Shown here in pieces: positions 14,196 to 24,400 of a stretch of DNA of 49,730 bases. The notes under the pieces were generated by a model, which made no database searches, was not told where the DNA came from, and saw nothing but the letters and a program-made list of their open reading frames with translations. Origin of the DNA: a virus. Both the position numbers and the translations under genes were made by a program. The stretch spans positions 1-49,730 of IMG/VR virus record IMGVR_UViG_3300032246_001124; one strand, written 5' to 3'. Position 1 is the stretch's first letter; each line of letters begins with the position of its first letter.

Positions 14196-14416
14196 TGGCA
14201 ACAGTTGTTATAGATAACAATACCCCAGTTTTTACAAAAGCCATTGAAAGAGTTTCTTTTCCAAATGTAGAAATTGTTCACCCAAATCGAGGGGTAAACA
14301 TAAACTCAGTACTACCATTTAGAATAAGGTTTACAGCAATACAGATCCCAACGTCTATTGCCAATATACCAGCAATTCCGCTACAAGTTATTGGCTTCTC
14401 TAACTATATACTTTAA
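14195..14416 (+). CDS. Short 'DDITVL'-type tail protein (73 aa)
   Basis: The 73-aa protein begins MATVVIDNNTPVF, a diverged form of the VVISNDDITVL opening of the 3836 product, and lacks that protein's long C-terminal part. The middle is rich in Ile, Pro and Asn (NRGVNINSVLPF). It overlaps the preceding BppU-like gene by one base (TAATG). It may be a truncated paralogue or a short partner. Confidence 0.5.
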   Translation: MATVVIDNNTPVFTKAIERVSFPNVEIVHPNRGVNINSVLPFRIRFTAIQIPTSIANIPAIPLQVIGFSNYIL

Positions 14417-14422
14417 AATATG

Positions 14423-14431
14423 TGATATAAT
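14423..14431 (+). promoter_or_regulatory. Extended -10 promoter, leaderless type
   Basis: TG, A, TATAAT at 14426-14431, six bases (TCAATC) and ATG 14438. It gives one of the closest -10 to ATG distances in the window. Confidence 0.7.
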
Positions 14432-14437
14432 TCAATC

Positions 14438-14884
14438 ATGGCTAAATTATCAATTGCAAGTATCAAGTCTCTATTTCAGACTGGAGACCGTCCAAGTCAA
14501 ACAAACTATGAAGATTTGATTGACAGCACCTCTGCAAGATCAACAGATCTTGGTTCAGATGGCAACAATGAAGTTACAATCAACGGCATTGAAAACTCAA
14601 CAATTTTTGATAACTTTTTGGCAAGTGAATGGAGATCAGTAAAATACATGGTCTCAATTAAAAAGACTTCTGGTGGCGCAAATAAATACTGGGCTACAGA
14701 ATTAACCATTGTTCCTGATAATACAAATGTAAATGTTAGTGAATATGGAACAGTAGACAATGATGGGAATATTGGCACCATCTCCGTGTCTAGAGCAGGA
14801 GATACAGTTTCACTAACTGTAGTTCCAGTGGGTGGGCAAACACCAATAACCCTACGCTATTTGCGTATGGGGTTAAAGGCCTAA
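14438..14884 (+). CDS. Fibre protein with a shared C-terminal knob
   Basis: The 148-aa protein has a short helical N-terminus (IASIKSLFQTGDRPSQTNYEDLID) and then, from about residue 65, a compact beta domain with 'VKYMVSIKKTSGG', 'ATELTIVPDN', 'VSEYGTVDNDGNIGT' and LRYLRMGLKA. This matches the last 80 residues of the 782-aa fibre at 14901 ('[12 protein letters not shown]', '[11 protein letters not shown]', '[15 protein letters not shown]', 'TYIKA'). The knob has therefore been moved between fibre genes. It is probably a short fibre with a leaderless message. Confidence 0.65.
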   Translation: MAKLSIASIKSLFQTGDRPSQTNYEDLIDSTSARSTDLGSDGNNEVTINGIENSTIFDNFLASEWRSVKYMVSIKKTSGGANKYWATELTIVPDNTNVNVSEYGTVDNDGNIGTISVSRAGDTVSLTVVPVGGQTPITLRYLRMGLKA

Positions 14885-14900
14885 CTAAGGAGATACAAAA

Positions 14901-17249
14901 ATGGCAACAGTAAATAAAGATTTTAGAGTAAAGGCAGGACTTGTAGTTGAAGGTACAACTGCGACTGTCAATGGAAAAAATATTATCACTGCAGGCACAA
15001 TTGATGCTAAGGGTGATTTGCTAGTAGGAAGTGCAGACGATGTAGTAGCACGTTTAGGTGTTGGTACAAATGGTCAAGTACTTACAGCAAACTCAGGTGC
15101 AACATACGGCGTTGAGTGGTCAGCCCCAGCAGCAGTTGGTGTGTTTGGTGCAAGTATTGAGTTTGAAGGCGCAACAGCAGATGCATTTGAAACTACACTT
15201 GCAGTAGTAGACCCAACAGCAGACCGAACAATTTATCTTAAAGATGCTTCTGGAACATTAGCATTTACTTCAGATATTCCATCATCAACAACAGCACTTT
15301 CAGAAGGAACAAACCTTTACTTTACAGATGAAAGAGCACAAGATGCAGTTGGAACAATTCTTGGCACAGGTTTTACATATAATGACCCAGCAAATACAAT
15401 TACAGTAGATACAACAGTAATTGCTACACTTACTGGAACACAAACACTTACAAATAAGACATTAACATCACCTACATTAACAACACCAGCACTTGGAACT
15501 CCTTCTTCTGCAACACTTACTAATGCTACTGGCTTGCCAATTAGCACAGGTGTTTCAGGACTTGGAACTAACGTTGCTACTGCTCTTGGAACAAACGTTG
15601 GCTCTGCTGGCGCTGTTGTTGTAAACGGTGGAGCACTTGGTACTCCTTCAAGCGGAACATTAACAAACGCTACTGGTTTGCCAATCTCAACTGGTGTTTC
15701 TGGTCTTGGCACAGGAGTTGCAACATTCCTTGCTACACCTTCTAGCGCAAACCTTGCTTCTGCAGTAACAGATGAAACAGGTTCAGGTGCTTTAGTATTT
15801 GCAACTAGCCCAACACTTACTACTCCAAACATTGGTGTCGCAACTGGTACATCTTTTAACAGCATTACTGGACTAAGCGCAACAACTCCATCAATGGATG
15901 GAACTGCTGCAGTTGGTACAGCAACAACTGCTGCTCGTGCAGATCACGTACATGCTACAGATACATCAAGAGCACCACTTGCTTCACCAACATTTACAGG
16001 AACAGTAACAGTACCAACACCAACAAATGATACTGATGCAGCAACAAAGGCATATGTTGATTCAGCAGCACAGGGAATTGACTGGAAGGCTTCAGTAAGA
16101 GCAGCAACAACTACATCTGGAACTCTTTCATCATCATTTGCTAATGGTTCTGTAATTGATGGCGTAACACTTGCAACTGGTAACAGAATCCTTATTAAGA
16201 ATCAGGGTACTGGTTCAGAAAATGGTATCTATACCGTTAATGCTTCAGGTGCACCAACTCGTTCAACAGATGCTGATACAGGTGCAGAATTAACTGCTTC
16301 ACTTGCAGTTTTTGTTGAAGAAGGAACTACAAACGCAGATTCTGGCTGGACACTAACTAACAATGGTTCAGTAACAGTAGGAACAACAGCGCTTACCTTC
16401 ACACAGTTTACTGGATTAGGACAGGTTACAGCAGGAACTGGTCTTTCAAAGTCTGGTAATACAATTTCAATTGATACAGCAACAACAGTTGATCTAAATA
16501 CCGCTCAAACATTAACAAACAAGACACTTACTAGCCCAACATTGGTTACACCAGCACTTGGTACACCATCTTCTGGTACTTTGACAAATGCTACTGGTCT
16601 TCCAGTTTCAACTGGTATTTCAGGTTTGGGTACAGGAGTATCAACAGCACTTGGAACAAATATTGGTTCAGCAGGAGCGTTTGTTACAAATGGTGGAGCA
16701 TTAGGAACACCTTCATCTGCAACACTTACAAATGCAACAGGTCTTCCAGTATCAACTGGTATCTCAGGACTTGGAACTGGTGTAGCCACATTCCTTGCAA
16801 CTCCTTCAAGTTCAAATCTTGCTGCAGCACTTACTGATGAATCAGGAAGTTCAACAGTAGCATTTACCAATAGCCCAACTTTTGTTACACCAACTCTTGG
16901 TGCAGCATCAGCAACATCTATTGGATTTGCTGACACTCTTACAGGTTCTGCAACAGCAGTTGCAGGAACTTCAGCAACTACAATTGACACATTCTCAGCA
17001 ACAACATATACTGCTGCTAAGTATGTAGTACAAATGAAGAATGCTGGTGGAGACATTGAAGTAATTGAAATGTTAGTTGCAGTAGATGCATCAAACAATG
17101 TTTATGTAACAGAGTATGCTGATGTACAAAGCAATGGCCAACTTGGAACAACAGATGCTGTATATTCAGCAGGCAATGTTCTTATGCAAGTTACTGCAGC
17201 AGCAGCAAATACTACTGTTAAGGTAAGCAAGACCTACATCAAGGCATAA
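14901..17249 (+). CDS. Large tail fibre with duplicated repeat block
   Basis: The 782-aa fibre starts [18 protein letters not shown], an anchor shared with the 17269 product. It then has AKGDLL and '[13 protein letters not shown]' modules, also found in the 4444 and 17816 fibres. Two blocks of about 140 residues (about 182-320 and 537-675) repeat '[25 protein letters not shown]' and '[14 protein letters not shown]'. Each holds two copies of the unit. Between them is a '[24 protein letters not shown]' collar near 380-405. The last 80 residues are the shared knob. AAGGAG precedes the ATG. It should be a long trimeric fibre of the adsorption apparatus. Confidence 0.8.
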   Translation: MATVNKDFRVKAGLVVEGTTATVNGKNIITAGTIDAKGDLLVGSADDVVARLGVGTNGQVLTANSGATYGVEWSAPAAVGVFGASIEFEGATADAFETTLAVVDPTADRTIYLKDASGTLAFTSDIPSSTTALSEGTNLYFTDERAQDAVGTILGTGFTYNDPANTITVDTTVIATLTGTQTLTNKTLTSPTLTTPALGTPSSATLTNATGLPISTGVSGLGTNVATALGTNVGSAGAVVVNGGALGTPSSGTLTNATGLPISTGVSGLGTGVATFLATPSSANLASAVTDETGSGALVFATSPTLTTPNIGVATGTSFNSITGLSATTPSMDGTAAVGTATTAARADHVHATDTSRAPLASPTFTGTVTVPTPTNDTDAATKAYVDSAAQGIDWKASVRAATTTSGTLSSSFANGSVIDGVTLATGNRILIKNQGTGSENGIYTVNASGAPTRSTDADTGAELTASLAVFVEEGTTNADSGWTLTNNGSVTVGTTALTFTQFTGLGQVTAGTGLSKSGNTISIDTATTVDLNTAQTLTNKTLTSPTLVTPALGTPSSGTLTNATGLPVSTGISGLGTGVSTALGTNIGSAGAFVTNGGALGTPSSATLTNATGLPVSTGISGLGTGVATFLATPSSSNLAAALTDESGSSTVAFTNSPTFVTPTLGAASATSIGFADTLTGSATAVAGTSATTIDTFSATTYTAAKYVVQMKNAGGDIEVIEMLVAVDASNNVYVTEYADVQSNGQLGTTDAVYSAGNVLMQVTAAAANTTVKVSKTYIKA
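15448..15870 (+). repeat. First copy of the fibre repeat block
   Basis: This in-frame block encodes two '[22 protein letters not shown]' units and the following 'ATPSS-NLA' segment. It is repeated, diverged, at about 16513-16920 in the same gene. Such blocks allow shaft length to change by recombination. Confidence 0.75.
16513..16920 (+). repeat. Second copy of the fibre repeat block
   Basis: It repeats the protein pattern of 15448-15870, with Val for Ile ([13 protein letters not shown]) and other third-base and amino-acid changes. The copies are thus not recent. Confidence 0.75.
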
Positions 17250-17268
17250 TTAGGAAAAGAGGCTAGGG

Positions 17269-17730
17269 ATGGCAACTACAAATAGAGATTTTAAGGTAAA
17301 GCATGGGCTAGATGTAGCCCAAGGCGGTACTTTTGGCGGAACTGTTACAGTTGCCACCCCTACTCTTGACACACATGCAACAACAAAACTTTATGTAGAT
17401 AGCAAAGGAGCAATTGCTGCACCAGCATCAACAGCCCCAACAAGCCCAGTAGATGGACAATTATGGTTTGATACAGTGTCACGCCATGTATCTGTATACT
17501 CTACAGATGCTGCTGACTGGATTATGATTGCAACATTTTCAGATACCGCTGATCTTAGACAGCACATCCACGATACTGCAATTGACGGAACTGGACTTAT
17601 TGTTTCAATATTCCAAGATGCAGGCTTCTACGATTCAATATTTACATCAACTGAAATTGCAGGATTCTATGATTCAGCATACTGGAATAACAGTTACGAC
17701 GGCGGAAGCCCACTAGATAATTTCAGTTAA
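17269..17730 (+). CDS. Fibre-associated protein with shared anchor
   Basis: The 153-aa protein starts MATTNRDFKVKHGLDV, the same anchor as the large fibre upstream, followed by 'TPTLDTHATTKLYVDS', a common fibre collar. Then SPVDGQLWFDTVSRHVSVY near 66-84 is a widespread phage 'DGQLWFDT' module. The C-terminus is repetitive and acidic (AGFYDSIF, AGFYDSAY) with four Tyr-Asp-Ser elements. AGAGGCT precedes the ATG. It could be a short side fibre or a cap. Confidence 0.65.
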   Translation: MATTNRDFKVKHGLDVAQGGTFGGTVTVATPTLDTHATTKLYVDSKGAIAAPASTAPTSPVDGQLWFDTVSRHVSVYSTDAADWIMIATFSDTADLRQHIHDTAIDGTGLIVSIFQDAGFYDSIFTSTEIAGFYDSAYWNNSYDGGSPLDNFS

Positions 17731-17735
17731 TTATC

Positions 17736-17744
17736 TGGTATAAT
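17736..17744 (+). promoter_or_regulatory. Extended -10 promoter of the 17816 fibre
   Basis: TG, G, TATAAT at 17739-17744. The roughly 65-base leader has repeated GTTAATTAT words and ends in AAGGAG before ATG 17816. Confidence 0.65.
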
Positions 17745-17815
17745 TTGTTCATATAGTTAATTATTAATAATAATGTAAGAATAATTATCTAACACATTAA
17801 ATAAGGAGACTATAA

Positions 17816-19282
17816 ATGGCAACAAGAATGCAACAGCGCAGAGGTACTGCTGCTCAATGGATTTCAACAAATTCTGGCAACGGTCCAATTCTCAATGCTG
17901 GTGAAATCGGATATGAAACCGATACAAATAAATTTAAAATTGGTGATGGAACAAATCACTGGGTAAATCTTGACTACTTTGTTGATGCTAACTCAACAGT
18001 AAATCCATCATTTGGTTCAAGCATTACATTTGAAGGTGCTACAGATAACGCTTTTGAAACCACCCTTTCAATAACAGATCCTACAGCGGATCGGACTATT
18101 ACTTTTCCAGATGCAACAGGTACAGTAGCCCTAACATCTGATATTTCAGAACTTTCACAAGATGCAATTGATGCTGCACTTACTGCAGGCACTGGTATAA
18201 CAAAAACTTATAACGATGCAGCAAATACATTAACTTTAGCAGTAGATACTACAACAATTCAGGCTCGTGTAGCAAATGTTTCAGATATTGAAATTGGATA
18301 TCTTGATGGTGTTACTTCTGCAATTCAAACACAGTTAGATTCTAAACTTGCTTCTTCAACTGCTGGAACAACTTATGCTCCACTTGCAAACCCAGCACTC
18401 ACTGGAACTGCAACAGCAGTTAACCTAACAATTTCTGGGGATTTGACAGTAAACGGAACAACAACAAATATTAATTCAACTAACCTTGTAGTAGAAGATA
18501 AAAATATTGTTCTTGGTGATGTTGCTAGCCCAACAAATACAACTGCAGATGGCGGGGGTATTACACTTAATGGTTTAACTAATAAAACATTTAACTGGGT
18601 AAATGCTAATACAGCATGGACCTCATCAGAAAACCTTGATTTAGCAACAGGAAAAACATTTAAAATTGCAGGAACAGATGTACTTTCTGGCTCAACACTT
18701 GGCGCTGGAGTTACAGCATCTTCACTTACATCTGTAGGTACTATTGCTACAGGAACTTGGTCTGCTACAACAATTGCTCTCAATAAGGGTGGCACTGGAG
18801 CAACTACACAAGCAGGTGCAGCAAATGCTGTTCTTCCTTCACAGGCTTCAGCAAATGGTAAGTACCTAACATCTGATGGAACCAACGTTTCATGGGGCAC
18901 AGTATCAGGATATTCTGCACCTACACTGGGATCAACTTCAATTGCTTCAGGAGCAACAGTATCAAACCTTAATGGAATAACAATTAACTCAACAACAATT
19001 CCAACATCTAAAACTTTAGTTGCTACTGACTCAACTGCTTATGTAGTTCCTTCTCAAACTGGTAACTCAGGTAAGTATCTAACAACAGATGGAACAACAT
19101 CTTCTTGGGGAACAGTATCTTCATATTCAGCACCAACAATTGGTTCAACATCAATTGCTTCAGGTGCAACTGTTACAACAATTGCGGGACTTACTAAGAT
19201 CAATACCACAGCAACAGTATTTACTGATGCAAGTGGTTATGAAGTAGATCGTGATATAATGTTAATTATGGGTGCTTTGTAA
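17816..19282 (+). CDS. Tail fibre with Mtd-type N-terminal domain
   Basis: The 488-aa protein opens with QQRRGTAAQWISTN and GEIGYETDTNKFKIGDGTNHW, the well-known 'RRGTA...GEIG.E.DT..FKIGDG...W' domain that begins many tail fibres, named after Bordetella phage Mtd. A '[32 protein letters not shown]' segment near 65-100 is shared with the 14901 fibre. The C-terminal 140 residues repeat 'GKYLTSDGTNVSWGTVS' and 'YSAPTLGSTSIASGATV' twice. AAGGAG precedes the ATG. It ends the fibre locus and is followed by a terminator. Confidence 0.8.
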   Translation: MATRMQQRRGTAAQWISTNSGNGPILNAGEIGYETDTNKFKIGDGTNHWVNLDYFVDANSTVNPSFGSSITFEGATDNAFETTLSITDPTADRTITFPDATGTVALTSDISELSQDAIDAALTAGTGITKTYNDAANTLTLAVDTTTIQARVANVSDIEIGYLDGVTSAIQTQLDSKLASSTAGTTYAPLANPALTGTATAVNLTISGDLTVNGTTTNINSTNLVVEDKNIVLGDVASPTNTTADGGGITLNGLTNKTFNWVNANTAWTSSENLDLATGKTFKIAGTDVLSGSTLGAGVTASSLTSVGTIATGTWSATTIALNKGGTGATTQAGAANAVLPSQASANGKYLTSDGTNVSWGTVSGYSAPTLGSTSIASGATVSNLNGITINSTTIPTSKTLVATDSTAYVVPSQTGNSGKYLTTDGTTSSWGTVSSYSAPTIGSTSIASGATVTTIAGLTKINTTATVFTDASGYEVDRDIMLIMGAL

Positions 19283-19314
19283 AAAACAAAGTCCTAACTC
19301 TAAAGTAAAGATTT

Positions 19315-19345
19315 ACACGCTCTTATTGAGCGTGTTTTTCTTTTT
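19315..19345 (+). terminator. Intrinsic terminator ending the fibre locus
   Basis: ACACGCTC (19315-19322), loop TTATT, GAGCGTGT (19328-19335), then TTTTCTTTTT. The stem is perfect over eight bases. Confidence 0.9.
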
Positions 19346-19352
19346 AAACTTG

Positions 19353-19361
19353 TGCTATACT
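19353..19361 (+). promoter_or_regulatory. Extended -10 promoter of the reductase gene
   Basis: TG, C, TATACT at 19356-19361. The 52-base leader starts with a hairpin TACTTC (19368-19373) / GAAGTA (19383-19388). It is too short for a cobalamin riboswitch. Confidence 0.6.
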
Positions 19362-19419
19362 TAAGACTACTTCGTAAATTAAGAAGTACTCATCTAATTT
19401 TACTTTGAAAGGTATATAA

Positions 19420-21453
19420 ATGTCAGAAAGCGTATTTTCTTTTCGTCTATCAGAAGAATTTGTAAATAAATATCAAACCATTCCAGCACCATTTGGATTC
19501 TCAGATGCAGGATCTAACTCGTTAGGAGAGGTAACATTTATTCGCACATATTCTCGTGTTAAAGAAGATGGAACAAAGGAACGCTGGCATGAAGTATGTC
19601 GTCGTGTAATCGAGGGTATGTATTCAGTTCAAAAAAACCATGCTAAGGATAATCGCCTACCTTGGAATGATAACAAGGCTCAGAAGTCTGCACAAGAAGC
19701 CTTTCAAAGAATGTTTGAATTGAAATGGACTCCACCAGGTCGTGGTCTCTGGGCATTTGGAACTCCTATGACTATGGAGAAGCGTAACTCAGCATCCCTT
19801 CAAAATTGTGCAATGGTTTCAACAAGAGACATTGATCGTAATGACCCAGGTGCTTTATTTGCTTGGGTAATGGATGCATTAATGTTAGGTATTGGTGTAG
19901 GGTTTGATACCCTTGGAAAAGACAAACAAATGTCTATTTATGCCCCTACAGAACCAGTATCTATTTATGAAATTCCAGATACTCGTGAAGGTTGGGTTGA
20001 ATCTGTTAGACTACTTATTAATTCATTTCTTCGTGCAAATCAGTCTATTCAAGAATTCAACTATGACCTTATCCGTCCTCTGGGTGCCCCAATTAAAGGC
20101 TTTGGAGGGGTTGCTAGCGGTCCAGCACCACTAGTTGATCTTCATACACGCATCCGCAATGTAATTGGCTCTAGAGCAGGAGATGCTCTTGATAGCCGTG
20201 CAATTGTAGACCTAGTAAATCTTATTGGTACCTGTGTGGTATCAGGAAATGTTCGTCGTTCTGCTACTCTTGCACTTGGCGTTCCAGAAGACGAAGGTTT
20301 TATTAATCTTAAAAATCCAGAAGTATTCCCAGAAAGAAATTCATATGATCCAGAAAAACCAGGTTGGGCATGGATGAGTAATAACTCTATTGCTGCTGAG
20401 GTTGGAACTAAGTATGAAGATTATGTAGATTTAATTGCAGACAATGGAGAGCCAGGTTTTATCTGGTTAGACGTTGCTCGTAATTATGGCCGTCTTGCCG
20501 ATGCACCTGATTATAAAGATGCTCGCATTATGGGCTTCAATCCTTGTGCGGAGCAGCCATTGGAATCATACGAACTTTGTACACTTGTAGAGGTGCACTT
20601 AAATCGTCATGAGTCCAAGGAGGACTTCCTCAAGACATTGAAGTTTGCCTATCTTTATGGAAAGACTGTAACTCTTATGCCAACTCATTGGCAACAGACA
20701 AACGGAATTATGCAACGTAATCGCCGTATTGGAACATCCCTTACAGGCATCGCTGCATTTGCTGATGAACATGGTTTGCCAGTTATTCGTGAATGGATGG
20801 ACGAAGGGTATAAAACAATTCGTAAATATGATCATTCATATTCAGAGTGGCTCTGTGTTCGTGAATCAGTTCGTGTAACAACAGTTAAACCGTCAGGATC
20901 TGTATCACTTCTTTCTGGTGCTACTCCTGGAGTTCACTGGGGACCTGGTGGAGAATTCTATCTTCGTGCTATTCGCTTTGGTAACACTGATCCAATGCTC
21001 CATTTGTTTAAAGCAGCGGGGTATAAAATTGAAGCAGATCTTGTATCAGCAAATACATCAGTGGTATATTTCCCAGTAGCATCTGGACACAAACGTGCAG
21101 AGAAGCAGGTTAGCCTATTTGAAAAAATTGGTTTGGCAGCAACTGCTCAGAAATATTGGTCAGATAATGGTGTTTCTGTAACCCTATCTTTTGACAAAGA
21201 AGAGGAAACAAAGTTTATTGCTCCAGCACTTAATATGTATGAAGGTCAGTTAAAGGCAGTCTCGTTTCTTCCTATGGGAAATAAAACTTATCCACAACAG
21301 CCTTATACAGAAATATCAAGAGAAGATTACAACTCATATGTTGGCAAGATTGGCAAGATTGACTGGTCTGCTATTTATGATGGTGTGGAAAATCTTGAAG
21401 CAGAAGGTGAAAGTTATTGCAGTACTGACGCTTGTGAGATTAAGTTTTATTAG
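19420..21453 (+). CDS. nrdJ: Class II (B12-dependent) ribonucleoside-triphosphate reductase
   Basis: The 677-aa protein converts ribonucleotides to deoxyribonucleotides with adenosylcobalamin, supplying DNA precursors. Active-site elements are in place: C130 in LQNCAMVS, C376 in NPCAEQ with its conserved Glu two residues on, C387 in ELCTLVEV, and a C-terminal redox pair C667/C672 in YCSTDACEIKFY. The 11-residue gap between C376 and C387 matches C408/C419 of the Lactobacillus enzyme. That enzyme is about 740 residues, so this one is somewhat short. The monomeric RTPR type fits best. It has its own promoter and leader between a fibre terminator and structural genes, an uncommon position. Its start has AAAGG upstream. 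Confidence 0.9.
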   Translation: MSESVFSFRLSEEFVNKYQTIPAPFGFSDAGSNSLGEVTFIRTYSRVKEDGTKERWHEVCRRVIEGMYSVQKNHAKDNRLPWNDNKAQKSAQEAFQRMFELKWTPPGRGLWAFGTPMTMEKRNSASLQNCAMVSTRDIDRNDPGALFAWVMDALMLGIGVGFDTLGKDKQMSIYAPTEPVSIYEIPDTREGWVESVRLLINSFLRANQSIQEFNYDLIRPLGAPIKGFGGVASGPAPLVDLHTRIRNVIGSRAGDALDSRAIVDLVNLIGTCVVSGNVRRSATLALGVPEDEGFINLKNPEVFPERNSYDPEKPGWAWMSNNSIAAEVGTKYEDYVDLIADNGEPGFIWLDVARNYGRLADAPDYKDARIMGFNPCAEQPLESYELCTLVEVHLNRHESKEDFLKTLKFAYLYGKTVTLMPTHWQQTNGIMQRNRRIGTSLTGIAAFADEHGLPVIREWMDEGYKTIRKYDHSYSEWLCVRESVRVTTVKPSGSVSLLSGATPGVHWGPGGEFYLRAIRFGNTDPMLHLFKAAGYKIEADLVSANTSVVYFPVASGHKRAEKQVSLFEKIGLAATAQKYWSDNGVSVTLSFDKEEETKFIAPALNMYEGQLKAVSFLPMGNKTYPQQPYTEISREDYNSYVGKIGKIDWSAIYDGVENLEAEGESYCSTDACEIKFY

Positions 21454-21462
21454 TCGCTAGCC

Positions 21463-21471
21463 TGCTATAAT
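21463..21471 (+). promoter_or_regulatory. Extended -10 promoter of the LamG tail protein
   Basis: TG, C, TATAAT at 21466-21471. The expected start near 21478 leaves an 11-base leader with TAGGAG before ATG 21489. Confidence 0.65.
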
Positions 21472-21488
21472 AAGGGTATAGGAGAATT

Positions 21489-24400
21489 ATGTCTAACCCG
21501 TCAAATCTGTATGCAGAGAAAATTTTCTCAGAACACCCACTGGTTTTGTGGGCACTTGATGATCAGGCTGACTATGTAAGTTTAATAACTGAAGCACAGA
21601 GAAATATTGCAGAACCTACAGCACTTTGGGACGGCACTGGCGGAGGAACAACTCCAATGTCAACACCAGCAACTGCTCCATTTCAAGATAGTGCTACCTC
21701 AATTATTTATGCAGATATTCCAGCAACAAATGGTGCAGAAACAATTGCCTGGAGTCCAGACCTTGTAAATTTTCTTAGTTTAGATAGTAGTCTTGAAACA
21801 GTTTCAGTTGGAACGTATTTTTATTCTAATAGTATATATGTTCAGTCTATATCTATTGGAATTGAGTATACAGATCCTAGTACATCTCAAGTAGTTCGAC
21901 AGTTTGAAACATTTGATAGCCCAATATATGCAACTTGGAGTTTTATATCTGGAACTTTTACTGTACCAAATGTTAATGCAAGTTTTCGTGTCTTGCTTAA
22001 ATTTACAACTCTAACTGGCGGAGCAACAACAGATGATTATCAAATATTTTTTAATGGTATAAGTGCAGGGCAATGGTCAGAAGAATTTCATGCATTTTCA
22101 CTTGGAGTACAAACAATTGCTTTTCCAAACACAGTTGCAATAGATGGTAATCGTGCAATTGAGGCACAGGCTTATGGTCTTGGAGATAAGAGTGGTTATT
22201 ACCTTTCTGGGCTAACTTCTTTATTTGCTAAAAATACAAGCATACCTTTAGTTTATGGAGCATCAGGTTTAACTAAGATTGTTCCAAATTCTGATAACCC
22301 ATCATTAATAATTCCTGGACAAGGGTTTTTAAATGAAGCAGGTAGACATAAAGAATACACTGTTGAGTTTTGGGCAAGAATTAATTCAGATGCAACCTTA
22401 CCTAAAAGAATTTTTGGACCGATTGCTTCATCAGATGGACTATATGTAGAGTCTGGGTTTTTAACTTTAAAAATTGATAAATCATTTAAATCACACTTTG
22501 TTGGCGAATGGTATAGACCAATGCTGATAAACATTAGATTAGTTAAAGACTCGGCAACACTTCTTGTAAATGGAGAAGAGGTTTTATCTATTTCTTTTGA
22601 TACAAAAACTATTCCTCTGCCATCAATATTAAATGATCCAAGTGGAAAAGAGCAGGACTGGCTTGGATTTTATGCATACAATGATGTTCCAGAAATTGAG
22701 ATTGATTGTGTTGCTATCTATCCTTACCAAGTTCCAGTAACAATGGCAAAGCGCAGGTGGGTGTACGGGCAAGGAGTAGAATCTCCAGAAGGAATTAATT
22801 CAGCATACGGAGGAACGTCTTCTTTTATTGATTATACTTTTGCAGACTATACGGCAAACTATTCTTACCCAAGTTTTGCAAAATGGCAACAGGCTAGTTT
22901 TGATAATTTGTTTGCATCAAGAACATCTTTACAAACACCAACATACACTTTACCTCAAATATCTATTGGTTCAAAAACTACAGAAGATTTGTATAATGAT
23001 AATCAAGCAGTACAAGTTGGATTAAATAATTTTATAACATTTAGACCTAATGAAACTTGGGCAACAACTCCTGCATATTTTAACTTTCCACAATTTAGCA
23101 TCCTTAGTGATGAGATACATGCTATATATGCTGTAGTTCAGATTAATGACAATGATATAACACAACAAACAATTATTGAAATAAAAAATACAATAAATGG
23201 AAATCGTTTTAGCATTAGAAAAGATGGCTCAAATATAGACTACTACTTAAAGTATAATGGCGTAGAAGAAGAAATTTTAATTGGACAAGAATTTCCACTG
23301 GGAATAAAATTTGCAGTTGGAATCAACATAGAAAACCTTGTTGCTGAATTTGGTGGAAATGTTGCATCATTTTTTGGCAATAGAAATGGATTAACCGTTT
23401 ATTTTGGTGGAGACGACTCCGCACAAAAGACATTTACTGGATATATGTATTCTCTTGGATTCTGTACTCTTTTTAATAAAACACAAATTGTTGATCATTT
23501 TTTGAGTGATGGAACTGCAAATATTAATGCAGGAGATGAACTACTTTCTCATACAGCAAGTTATACATTATTGCCTTTAGAGGCATATGACAATTTTTAT
23601 TTAGATATTGGTGTTTCTGGATATTGGGAAGACTATATGCCATTATCTTATTTTGCACAATATGTTAAAAATGATATTGGTAATGAATACTATGACTTAG
23701 ACTTTTTGCAATTTAATGTTGACTATCCCCTACCATCAAAAATAACTCAAACTCAAGTTGGCATTGAGTCATTTTCTTATGCAGAATTAGATGCAATATA
23801 TTCTTCTCCAACCCAACAGACATACACAGATCTAGCAAACCAAGGCGCAGAAGGATGGCTAGACTATCTTGATATGGCGCAAGCATCAATAAGTGCATAC
23901 GCATATGATACTGCAGGGGCATCAATAAAAAGTTATATCACTTTTCAATACATAGATGAAGGTGCCAATTCTCCACAAAGTTATTTCCCCAAATTAGATA
24001 AACCTTTAGCAAGTAGAATTTTAGATATAGATGATCACACACAGTGGTTAACTACAAAGTTTGAAGTCGTTGACAATACCCTTATCTATCCAACCAAAAC
24101 AATTGATTTTAATAAGTTAGCAATTGTTTATAGTCTTGAGTTTAATATTCGTGGATCACTAACTAAGCCAATAACTTTAAGAAATCTCTCACTTTCTTCT
24201 CAAGTCTTTAATAACAACTCATTTAATCCAGTTGGAACAAAATTTGGTACACAGGTCTATCCATATAAAAAATCAGGTTTGTACTACGACTATAAAACTA
24301 AAAACCCATACACTATTTATAAAGGCAGTACGCCATATCTTTATATGACAAGAAGTTCAGGAATTGAAGTACGTGGAACTTTTGATCAATCAATTGATAG

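Noticed and set aside
14901-17249. Antisense Val/Pro-rich frames in the fibre genes
   Set aside because: They are opposite-strand shadows of Ala/Thr/Ser/Gly codons, without promoter or ribosome site.
19361-19419. B12 riboswitch in the reductase leader
   Set aside because: The leader is about 52 bases, far shorter than a cobalamin riboswitch, and only a six-base hairpin is seen.
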